Origin: Pseudomonadota bacterium
GTDB taxonomy: Bacteria > Pseudomonadota > Alphaproteobacteria > Acetobacterales > Acetobacteraceae
Direction: 5' to 3'
DNA length: 39,017 bases
Assembly (NCBI GenBank): GCA_019351895.1
Contig: JABBOH010000028.1
Coordinates: forward strand, 23,915 to 62,931
The notes beneath the pieces are model-generated. The model made no database searches and was not told where the DNA came from. It was given only the letters and a program-made list of their open reading frames with translations. A program made the translations under genes and the position numbers. Below, piece after piece: positions 32,769-39,017 of the stretch; within the stretch, counting starts at the first letter, position 1, and each line of letters opens with the position of its first letter.

Positions 32769-33851
32769 TCAGGTGAGCACCTTGCTCTTAGACTCGATGG
32801 ACTCCGTCAGTTCGTGCCACGACTTAACGAAGCCCTTCGCACCCTCGGACTGCAGCCTGTGCGAGAGTTCGGTCAGGTCGATTCCGGCGTCCTGATGCGC
32901 CTTCAGCACCTTCGAGAAGTCGCCGCCGTGCCGGGGGATCACCTCGCCCACCGTGCCGTGGTCGGCGAAGGCGAGAAGCGTGCCTTCCGGCATTGTGTTC
33001 ACCGTGTTCGGTGCCGCGAGGCCCTTGATGTAGAGGACGTCGGAGGCCGACTTGTCCTTGGTTCCGGTGCTGGCGAAGAGCAGTCGCTGCGGCCGCGCGC
33101 CGAGGTTTTGCAGGCGCTGGAAGCGGTCGCTCTCCAGCACGTCGCGATAGGCGGCGTAGCACTGCTGCCCGATGGCGAGGCCGAGCGTGTTCTTGATCTC
33201 GGCCGGCACCTTGTCGGCGACCCCGGTATCCCAGCGGCTGATGAAGAGCGATGCGACTGACCGAACATCGGCCGACTTGCCCTCGGCCGCCCGCCTCTCC
33301 AGACCCTTCATGTAGGCGTTCGCGGCGGCGAGATACTGATCCGTCGAGAACAGCAGGGTGACGTTCACCGGCACGCCGGCATAGATCGCCTCCTCAATAG
33401 CGGGGAGGCCCTCGGTGGTGCCGGGGATCTTGATGAAGAGGTTGGGCTTTGCGGCCTGGGCGTGCAGTTCCTGCGCCTGCTTCACCGTGCCCTTGGTATC
33501 GTAGGCAAAGAGCGGCGAGACCTCGAGGGAGACGAACCCGTCAACGGTCCCCGTGCTCTCGTAGATCGGCAGGAACAGGTCCGCCGCGCGCGAGAGATCC
33601 TGGATCGCGAGGTTGAAAAACAGCGCCTCGCCTTTGTGCCCCTGGTCGAGCTGGCGATGGATCTCCTCGTCGTACCACGAGCTTTTGGAGATCGCGTTGT
33701 CGAAGATGGTCGGGTTGGAGGTCAGCCCGGTGACCGACTTCGTCTCGATGTAGTTCTTCAGTGTGCCCGTATCGAGAAGATCGCGGGTGATGTTGTCCAG
33801 CCAAAGGCTCTGGCCGAGTTTGTTGAGGTCGCGGGGTGCGGTCGAGGCCAT
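32769..33851 (-). CDS. tal: Transaldolase
   Basis: The 360-residue enzyme belongs to the longer transaldolase subfamily that transfers a dihydroxyacetone unit between sedoheptulose-7-phosphate and glyceraldehyde-3-phosphate in the pentose phosphate pathway. The Schiff-base lysine is Lys141 in PNLFIKIPGTTEG. Other landmarks are SVTGLTSNPTIFDNAI (39-54), GFVSLEVSP and VNVTLLFSTDQY. It lies 89 bases downstream of glk on the same strand, so glk-tal is likely one operon feeding glucose 6-phosphate and pentose-phosphate reactions. Confidence 0.96.
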   Translation of the reverse strand: MASTAPRDLNKLGQSLWLDNITRDLLDTGTLKNYIETKSVTGLTSNPTIFDNAISKSSWYDEEIHRQLDQGHKGEALFFNLAIQDLSRAADLFLPIYESTGTVDGFVSLEVSPLFAYDTKGTVKQAQELHAQAAKPNLFIKIPGTTEGLPAIEEAIYAGVPVNVTLLFSTDQYLAAANAYMKGLERRAAEGKSADVRSVASLFISRWDTGVADKVPAEIKNTLGLAIGQQCYAAYRDVLESDRFQRLQNLGARPQRLLFASTGTKDKSASDVLYIKGLAAPNTVNTMPEGTLLAFADHGTVGEVIPRHGGDFSKVLKAHQDAGIDLTELSHRLQSEGAKGFVKSWHELTESIESKSKVLT

Positions 33852-33940
33852 GGATCGGGTCCTTTATGGTTTGCCGAGGGCAGCGTCATCGGGTGGCGCG
33901 TCGCATCTCTCTCTCCACCGAAACTATAGCAGGGTTCCGC

Positions 33941-34939
33941 TCATCGCGCTGCGGCTTGCTCCAGTCCGACAATAGCGGCGCCCAGCAGGGCGGCGTTGAT
34001 CATGATGATATGCACGGGCACGGCGCGGAGCATGTTCGCGAACCGCCCCTTAGCGGAGAAGGCCTGCATGAAAGCGCCGTCCTGCAGCTGCGGCACGAGC
34101 CTCGGCGGCATGCCGCCCGCTAAATAGATGCCGCCGGTGGCCATCACTTTCAATGCCAGGTTGCCGGCCTCTGCCCCCCATACGTCGATGACGATGCGCA
34201 GCGTTTCGGCGGCCAGCGGGTTGTTGTCGGCGTCCTTGAGTGCCGCATCCACGATCAAAGGTGTGCGGTCATGGGTGCCGTGGAGGGCCGCGCCGAAGGC
34301 CGGAGGTTCCGAAGCGGGATCGCGCGAGCGCACATAGTCATAAACGTTCGGCAGGCCGGACCCCGCGCAGACGCGCTCATAGGCGGCATGACGGAAGCGG
34401 TCGGTGAGAAAGGCCCAGAGCCCACCCTGAACCTGATTGGTGGGGGCGAAGTCGGTATGGCCGCCTTCGGACTCGCAGGCGATGTAGCCGCTGCCATTCC
34501 AGATGAGGAAGGCCTCGCCGAGCCCGGTGCCGGGGGCCAGCACGCCTATGGCGGCATGCTGCACGGCCCGTCCGGCGTTGATGACGGCGGTTTCCTCCGG
34601 CAGTAGGTGCGGCACCGCGTGGGCTATGGCTTTGAGATCGTTGAGCAAGGTCGCCCGCTGCAGCTTGAGATCGCGGGCCAGCACCTTCTCGTCAAGGTTC
34701 CAGGGCAGATTGGTGAGATGGGCATGGCCGTCGATCACGGGACCCGCAACATCGAAGCAGGCCGACGTGACATTGGCGCCCTGCGCATGGCTTTCCAGAA
34801 AGGAGGCAACGATGGGCTGCAGCCCCTCGAACTCCTGGCTGTGATACTCCTGTTCCGCGAGAAACTTTCGGGGACCGCTCTCTGGCGAGACGAGAGCGAG
34901 GCGGGTCTTCGTGCCACCGACATCACCGGCGATGAGCAT
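33941..34939 (-). CDS. glk: Glucokinase
   Basis: The 332-residue protein is a group A (proteobacterial) glucokinase that phosphorylates glucose with ATP. It shows [15 protein letters not shown] (phosphate 1 motif, residues 2-16), NLPWNLDEK, the catalytic-base region [34 protein letters not shown] and the C-terminal [13 protein letters not shown]. The ATG at 34939 is preceded by GGAAGGAG; the frame is open to 35125 but the extra residues are not family-like. A promoter-like TTGACC-N16-TATTGT lies about 90-115 bases upstream. Confidence 0.95.
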   Translation of the reverse strand: MLIAGDVGGTKTRLALVSPESGPRKFLAEQEYHSQEFEGLQPIVASFLESHAQGANVTSACFDVAGPVIDGHAHLTNLPWNLDEKVLARDLKLQRATLLNDLKAIAHAVPHLLPEETAVINAGRAVQHAAIGVLAPGTGLGEAFLIWNGSGYIACESEGGHTDFAPTNQVQGGLWAFLTDRFRHAAYERVCAGSGLPNVYDYVRSRDPASEPPAFGAALHGTHDRTPLIVDAALKDADNNPLAAETLRIVIDVWGAEAGNLALKVMATGGIYLAGGMPPRLVPQLQDGAFMQAFSAKGRFANMLRAVPVHIIMINAALLGAAIVGLEQAAAR

Positions 34940-35027
34940 CAGGCAGGCTCCTTCCAGATCGGCTCGATCTGTTCCAGCGAGCGTCCCTTCGTCCCACGCA
35001 TTGCGAACCCATGTCCGATCCCGCCCG

Positions 35028-35055
35028 ACAATAGCGTGATGAGGCGCAAGGTCAA
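35028..35055 (-). promoter_or_regulatory. Candidate promoter of glk-tal
   Basis: On the minus strand TTGACC (35050-35055) and TATTGT (35028-35033) are separated by 16 bases, 89 bases upstream of glk. The -35 hexamer lies within CCGTTTGACCTT (35048-35059), a 12-bp sequence repeated exactly upstream of the neighbouring regulator. Expression data are needed to confirm it. Confidence 0.5.
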
Positions 35056-35081
35056 ACGGCTGGCGGGGCGGACGCGAGGCG

Positions 35082-35816
35082 CTATTTGCGGCCGTTCGGG
35101 GAGGCGCGGAGCCCTTCGGCGGCACTCATGACGGCCGATGCGCGCAGAAGCATGGCCGCGAGCGACGCCTGCGAGGTCATGCCCGTCTGCATCAGCAGCT
35201 TCTTGAGCCGGGTGCGGACGGTGCCGATCGGGAGGTTCTCGGCTGTCGCGAAATCGGCGAGGCTGTGGCCGACGGCGAGGCTCTCGGCCAAGGCGGCGTT
35301 CTGGGGCGAGAAGCCGAAAGCGGCGCGAGACCATCCGGCGGCGAGCAGCAGCGGGGCGCGCAACTCGCTGATGGCCACCAGCACCAGCGGTTCGCCCTCG
35401 AGCGGCCTGATGTGCATGAGCGCGCTCGCCTCCTCCTGGCGGGTGAGGAAGCGGATCAACTCCGGCTCTCCGCGTGCGGCGACACGGTTGACGGCCTCGG
35501 CCATGGCCGCGGCGTCGGCGGCTCGGCGTATCACGAGGCGGTTCTGGTGGCGGCGGAAGGCGCGGGAGACGCGCAGCAACTCCTGCCCGGCAGCATTGCT
35601 ATCGAGGATTTCGCTGTTCGGCCGCAGCACGAAGACCGGCACGGACAGGATGTCGAGGAGCGCGCGCGTGGCTTGGGCCAGAGGCTGAGCCGAGGGGCAG
35701 TCAGCCGGAAGCCGCGCATCCAAGGTCGCATTCGATTCGGCAAGCCGGGAAATTATTATCTTAGCCTCCAGTCTCCATAAGCCTTCCGCGAAAAGGGCGC
35801 GGCTGTCCGCATACAT
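35082..35816 (-). CDS. LuxR-type helix-turn-helix regulator with PAS-like N-terminus
   Basis: The 244-residue protein has a PAS-like segment (about residues 50-110: [20 protein letters not shown]) followed by about 60 residues of mixed structure. The C-terminal HTH (about 167-230) has the LuxR/GerE layout: [20 protein letters not shown], then [20 protein letters not shown]. The usual Glu and Thr signature residues are partly replaced. A 19-bp palindrome lies 20 bases upstream of its start. Neighbours are glk-tal downstream on the same strand and the decarboxylase-hss genes in the opposite direction. Which of them it controls is unknown. Confidence 0.8.
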   Translation of the reverse strand: MYADSRALFAEGLWRLEAKIIISRLAESNATLDARLPADCPSAQPLAQATRALLDILSVPVFVLRPNSEILDSNAAGQELLRVSRAFRRHQNRLVIRRAADAAAMAEAVNRVAARGEPELIRFLTRQEEASALMHIRPLEGEPLVLVAISELRAPLLLAAGWSRAAFGFSPQNAALAESLAVGHSLADFATAENLPIGTVRTRLKKLLMQTGMTSQASLAAMLLRASAVMSAAEGLRASPNGRK

Positions 35817-35835
35817 CCTTCGGCTCGGAGACCCA

Positions 35836-35854
35836 TCCGTTTGACCTTAACGGA
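35836..35854. promoter_or_regulatory. 19-bp palindrome upstream of the LuxR-type regulator
   Basis: TCCGTT-N7-AACGGA is a perfect interrupted palindrome ending 20 bases from the regulator's start codon, an autoregulatory position. Twelve of its bases (CCGTTTGACCTT) recur exactly, inverted, at the glk promoter. A half-site CCGTTT also occurs at 35929-35934. Confidence 0.5.
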
Positions 35855-36011
35855 AGATCGCGATTTGCCGATATAGCAAGGACAAAAATCCAGGCCTCGT
35901 CATTTCGCCTCCTTGAGAAGTGTACCCGCCGTTTACCGGTCCTTGATGTCACAGCATAGCCGAGGGGCGAGATCGGCATCCCCGGGGGGTCTAATCCTCT
36001 CTATATCTCCT

Positions 36012-36340
36012 GCCGCGCCTGATAGCGCGAGACTCGACGCAACCGCACGTGCCGCGAGCCCCCTCGGGGGCACAGCAACGACGTAACGCGTCCTTTTTGG
36101 TCCAGCCGGTCCCAACCCCGACCGGTGTCCTTAAGGGAAACGGATATGTTTTCTGTTCCGCACGCTGCGATGCCCCTTCATCGCACAATCGTCTGACCGT
36201 CCCGCCGGCTCGCTGACGCCGGTTTGACTGTCATCTGTGGGTCCGTCGACGGTGCAACCTCCGTCGCCGGTCCTGGTCCATGCGCGACCCTTCGCATGTT
36301 CAAGACGTCACATCCGCGCCTGACCGCGGATGCTACGAGG
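36012..36340 (+). ncRNA. Candidate speF-type 5' leader RNA of the decarboxylase operon
   Basis: The speF motif is a roughly 400-nucleotide conserved leader found upstream of proposed ornithine decarboxylase genes in alphaproteobacteria. Here the same gene type is preceded by a long, gene-free, stem-rich leader with GCGCCTGATAGCGC, GACGCAACCGCACGTGCC and GACGTAACGCGTCC blocks that look conserved rather than random. The last hairpin (36311-36332) ends 3 bases before the GAGG ribosome site of the decarboxylase and could control its access. The exact 5' end is not known. Assignment is from recall of context and structure, not from a covariance search. Confidence 0.6.
36146..36196 (+). CDS. 16-residue upstream ORF (candidate leader peptide) in the decarboxylase leader
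   Basis: ATG at 36146 is preceded by AAGGGA with 7-base spacing, a better ribosome site than many genes here have. The peptide is MFSVPHAAMPLHRTIV, ending in TGA at 36194-36196. The hairpin TGCGATG-N6-CATCGCA (36166-36185) lies inside the ORF, so a translating or stalled ribosome would open it. The architecture recalls the enterobacterial SpeFL arrest peptide that senses ornithine ahead of speF, but the sequences are not obviously related. Function is inference. Confidence 0.5.
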   Translation: MFSVPHAAMPLHRTIV

Positions 36341-36348
36341 ATTGTTCG

Positions 36349-37578
36349 ATGAGCCAAATCCGTTCCCGCGCCGCTGTCTCGCCATTTCGTCGTATCTCCG
36401 GCGAGGCGTCATTCCGTCTGCCCAGCGTCGATGAGGCGGTTCTCGCCGCCCAGCCGGCCGAGCCCATGCATTGCCTCCGCCCCACGGTGATCACCGACAC
36501 GGCCGCCCGCTTCGCGCAGAGCTTTCAGGGCGACGTGCTCTATGCCGTCAAATGCAACCCGGAACCCGCGGTTCTGCGCGCGATGTGGGAGGGTGGCATC
36601 CGCCACTTCGACTGCGCCTCGGCGGGCGAGGTGTCGCTCGTGCGGCAGATGTTCCCCGAAGCCGACATCCACTTCATGCACCCGGTGAAGTCGCGCCCGG
36701 CCATCCGCGAGGCCTATTGGCGCCACGGCGTTCGGGACTTCGTGTTCGACAGCGCCGGCGAACTCGGCAAGATCATGGAAGAGACGGAGCAGGCGGCCGA
36801 TCTTGGCCTCGTTGTGCGGCTCGCGCTGCCGGCGGGCGGGGCGATGTACGACCTCTCGGGCAAGTTCGGTGCCGCGGTCGACGAGGCGGCCGAGCTGCTG
36901 CGTGCGGCCCGTCCGCGCGCCCTGAGGCTTGGCGTGTCGTTCCATGTCGGTTCGCAATGCATGGACCCGCTCGCCTATCGCCGCGCGCTGGTGCTGGTGG
37001 GCGACGTGATCCGCCGCGCCGGCGTCGCCATCGACATCGTCGATGTGGGCGGCGGTTTTCCGGTGAGCTACCCAGATATCGAGCCGCCGCCGCTCGGTGC
37101 CTACTTCGCCGAGATCGAGGGCGCCTTCGACGATCTAGGCCTCCCCGCGGCGCGTCTCTGGGCCGAGCCTGGGCGCGCGCTGGTCGCGGCCGGCGCCTCG
37201 GTCGTGGTGCAGGTGCAACTGCGGCGCGGCGACGTGCTCTATGTGAATGACGGCGTCTACGGCAGCCTGTCGGACGCGGGCGCCCCTGCCTTCCGCTTCC
37301 CCGCGCGCCTCATCCGCGCCGGGGCTAAGCCATCCGAGGAGCCGCGCGCCTTCGCATTCTTCGGGCCGACCTGCGACAGCGCGGACTATATGAAGGGGCC
37401 CTTCTGGCTCCCGGCGGACATGCGGGAAGGCGATTGGATCGAGATCGGCCAGCTCGGCGCCTACGGCGCTTGCCTGCGCACTGCCTTCAACGGCTTCGAC
37501 CGGGCACAGCTGGTGGAGGTGCGGGACGCGCCCATGCTGCGCACACCCGGACACGAGCCGCTGACCCTCGCCGCCTGA
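36349..37578 (+). CDS. Ornithine/lysine-type decarboxylase (fold type III, PLP)
   Basis: The 409-residue eukaryotic-type decarboxylase has PLP lysine Lys68 (LYAVKCNPEP), His199 (FHVGSQC), the phosphate-binding GGGFP (234-238), EPGR (273-276) and the catalytic Cys342-Asp343 (GPTCDSADYM). It converts ornithine to putrescine, and in some members lysine to cadaverine. The ATG at 36349 has GAGGA upstream; an in-frame ATG at 36280 lies within the leader hairpins and is less likely. Homospermidine synthase follows after 27 bases, which makes putrescine supply the most likely role. The long leader suggests post-transcriptional control. Confidence 0.94.
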   Translation: MSQIRSRAAVSPFRRISGEASFRLPSVDEAVLAAQPAEPMHCLRPTVITDTAARFAQSFQGDVLYAVKCNPEPAVLRAMWEGGIRHFDCASAGEVSLVRQMFPEADIHFMHPVKSRPAIREAYWRHGVRDFVFDSAGELGKIMEETEQAADLGLVVRLALPAGGAMYDLSGKFGAAVDEAAELLRAARPRALRLGVSFHVGSQCMDPLAYRRALVLVGDVIRRAGVAIDIVDVGGGFPVSYPDIEPPPLGAYFAEIEGAFDDLGLPAARLWAEPGRALVAAGASVVVQVQLRRGDVLYVNDGVYGSLSDAGAPAFRFPARLIRAGAKPSEEPRAFAFFGPTCDSADYMKGPFWLPADMREGDWIEIGQLGAYGACLRTAFNGFDRAQLVEVRDAPMLRTPGHEPLTLAA

Positions 37579-37605
37579 CGCCCAACCCTCGCCGGGAATT
37601 CAGTC

Positions 37606-39006
37606 GTGAAGCACGTCACTTTTTCTGGTCGTCTGGTCATGGTCGGCTGCGGCAGCATTGGCCAGGGCGTGTTGCCGCTGATCCTGCGCCACATCGATCT
37701 CGCGCCGGCGCAGATCACGATCGTCAATTCCGATGAGCGCGGCCGCGCCATCGCCGAGGCGATGGGCGTGAGTTACCGCGTCTCGCCGCTGACGCGGGAG
37801 AATGTCCGGGAGGTCCTGGCGCCGCTGGTGGGCCGGGGGGATTTCCTGCTCAACCTCTCGGTCGATGTCTCCTCGGTGGCGCTGATCGGCTTCTGCCGGG
37901 ACGTGGGCGCGCTCTACCTCGACACTTGCGTCGAGCCCTGGGCGGGCGGCTACACCGATCCGTCGCTCACGGCCTCGCAGCGCTCGAACTACGGGCTGCG
38001 GGAGTCCGCGCTCGCGCTCGCGGGCCAGGACGGCCCGACGGCGCTCATCACCCACGGCGCCAATCCCGGCCTCGTCTCGCATTTCGTCAAGCAGGCGCTG
38101 CTCAATGTGGCCGAGGACATGGGCCTCGTCGCACCTGTGCCGACCACCCGGGCCGAATGGGGCGCGCTCGCACGGACGCTGTCGGTCAAGGTGATCCACA
38201 TCGCCGAGCGGGACACGCAGGTGGCGAGCATCCCGAAGCAGCGGGACGAGTTCGTGAACACCTGGTCGGTGGACGGTTTCGTGGGCGAGGGCTGCCAGCC
38301 CGCCGAACTCGGCTGGGGGACGCATGAGACCGTGTGGCCCGCCGATGCGCGCCGGCATGAGTTCGGCTCTGACGCCGCGATCTATCTCGAGCGTCCCGGC
38401 GCCTCGACCCGCGTGCGCAGTTGGACCCCTCTCGAAGGCCCGTTCCACGGCTTCCTCATCACCCACAACGAGTCGATCTCGATCGCGGACTACTACACCG
38501 TGCGGTCGGACGGCGCGGTGGTCTACCGCCCGACCGTGCATTACGCCTACCACCCGGCGGATGACGCTGTGCTCTCGATCCACGAGCTCGCCGGCAAGAA
38601 CTGGGAGATGCAGAGCCGCACCCGGCTGATGATGAACGAGATCACCTCCGGCATGGACGAACTCGGCGTCCTGCTCATGGGCCACGATCGCGGCGCCTAT
38701 TGGTATGGCTCCCGGCTCACGATCGAAGAGGCGCGGTCGCTCGCGCCCTACAACAACGCGACGAGCCTGCAGGTGACGGCGGCGGTGCTGGCGGGCGTCA
38801 TCTGGGCGATGGAGAACCCCGCGCGCGGCGTCATCGAGCCGGACGGGATCGACCACGAGCGGATTCTGGAGATCACGCGGCCTTACCTGGGCGAGATGGC
38901 GGGCGTCTATTCGGACTGGACGCCGCTTGCGGATCGCGGGCGATTGTTCCCCGAGGCGGTGGATGAGAGCGCGCCCTGGCTGTTCGGCAACTTCCGCGTG
39001 ACCTGA
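37606..39006 (+). CDS. hss: Homospermidine synthase
   Basis: The 466-residue NAD-dependent enzyme condenses two putrescines (or spermidine and putrescine) to sym-homospermidine, a characteristic alphaproteobacterial polyamine. It shows the N-terminal nucleotide site MVGCGSIGQGVLPL, DTCVEPWAGGY, ITHGANPGLVSHFVKQ, and the long C-terminal part with HEFGSDAAIYLERPG, GKNWEMQSRTRLMMNEI and GVYSDWTPL. The start is GTG at 37606 with a modest CGGGA site. It is translated from the same message as the decarboxylase upstream. It ends 11 bases before the window edge. Confidence 0.95.
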   Translation: MKHVTFSGRLVMVGCGSIGQGVLPLILRHIDLAPAQITIVNSDERGRAIAEAMGVSYRVSPLTRENVREVLAPLVGRGDFLLNLSVDVSSVALIGFCRDVGALYLDTCVEPWAGGYTDPSLTASQRSNYGLRESALALAGQDGPTALITHGANPGLVSHFVKQALLNVAEDMGLVAPVPTTRAEWGALARTLSVKVIHIAERDTQVASIPKQRDEFVNTWSVDGFVGEGCQPAELGWGTHETVWPADARRHEFGSDAAIYLERPGASTRVRSWTPLEGPFHGFLITHNESISIADYYTVRSDGAVVYRPTVHYAYHPADDAVLSIHELAGKNWEMQSRTRLMMNEITSGMDELGVLLMGHDRGAYWYGSRLTIEEARSLAPYNNATSLQVTAAVLAGVIWAMENPARGVIEPDGIDHERILEITRPYLGEMAGVYSDWTPLADRGRLFPEAVDESAPWLFGNFRVT

Positions 39007-39017
39007 GGATCGGCGAC

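Larger units (their letters stand above)
35817..36348 (+). other. 532-base intergenic region: regulator operator and structured decarboxylase leader
   Basis: No full-length gene is credible here. The left part carries a 19-bp palindrome. From about 36012 to the decarboxylase start the sequence is rich in complementary segments: CGCGC-N6-GCGCG (36014-36029), GACGC/GCGTC (36036-36040 with 36088-36092), GTGCC/GGCAC (36049-36053 with 36069-36073), CCGGTC-N8-GACCGG (36106-36125) and CATCCGCG-N6-CGCGGATG (36311-36332). A 16-codon upstream ORF sits in the middle. Position, length and gene context fit the alphaproteobacterial speF leader. Confidence 0.7.

Noticed and set aside
36280-36348. In-frame N-terminal extension of the decarboxylase from ATG 36280
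   Set aside because: It would translate through the final leader hairpin and lacks a good ribosome site. GAGGA precedes the ATG at 36349, which matches the family N-terminus.
1-39017. Mobile elements, prophage or CRISPR array
   Set aside because: No transposase, integrase, terminal inverted repeats or spaced direct repeats were found. The only arrays are the 15-bp and 18-bp tandem repeats listed.

Overview
The window is chromosomal DNA of a GC-rich alphaproteobacterium. The DNA is dense with genes on both strands. Family-level hints are a Gluconobacter-type xylitol dehydrogenase without structural-zinc cysteines, a tRNA-Trp-secE-nusG block, BluB, homospermidine synthase with a long structured decarboxylase leader, and adjacent glk and tal. 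Acetobacteraceae or a related rhodospirillalean or rhizobial group is my best guess, but no rRNA or other decisive marker is present. I see no insertion sequence, phage, integrase or CRISPR array.

Layout. 1-549: remnant of a zinc-type dehydrogenase. 534-2259 (minus): a Gfo/Idh/MocA oxidoreductase and a LysE exporter. 2474-4179: etfB-etfA. 4187-5335 (minus): a small lipoprotein and bluB. 5292-7355: an NAD-dependent epimerase-like gene divergent from a LysR regulator. 7333-9087 (minus): hydroxypyruvate isomerase, nusG, secE and tRNA-Trp. 9388-10977: a DegP-type periplasmic protease with a strong terminator. 11155-12964: polyol dehydrogenase plus SDR. 12961-14178 (minus): rlmB with a long disordered N-terminus. 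14285-15409: tRNA-Tyr followed by tiny, partly stop-start coupled ORFs. 15406-16678 (minus): a GAF-GGDEF diguanylate cyclase and a small partner. 16782-18089 (minus): TspO and an SDR. 18190-22473: a sugar-catabolic module (SorC regulator, aldolase/SDR fusion, PfkB kinase). 22532-24609 (minus): metY and an MlaC-like protein. 24730-26208: a cyclic-nucleotide-gated MscS channel ending in a 15-bp tandem repeat. 26453-30799: a methyltransferase, an ABC binding-protein/permease fusion, a second permease and a TAXI-type binding protein, with no ATPase. 30955-32658: MHYT-HD-GYP and a tiny lipoprotein. 32769-34939 (minus): glk-tal. 35082-35816 (minus): a LuxR-like regulator. 36349-39006: ornithine/lysine-type decarboxylase and homospermidine synthase behind a roughly 500-base leader.

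How the parts work together. Several genes serve polyol and sugar use: xylitol-type dehydrogenase, three SDR or epimerase genes, aldolase/SDR, PfkB kinase, hydroxypyruvate isomerase, glucokinase and transaldolase. c-di-GMP turnover is represented by one synthase and one hydrolase. The decarboxylase and Hss form a two-step route to putrescine and homospermidine.

The strongest leads are: (1) the decarboxylase leader, which is speF-like and holds a 16-codon upstream ORF with a good ribosome site and an internal hairpin; (2) the ATPase-less ABC/TAXI hybrid transporter operon; (3) a 12-bp sequence shared between the regulator's upstream region and the glk promoter; and (4) the stop-start coupled micro-ORFs behind tRNA-Tyr.
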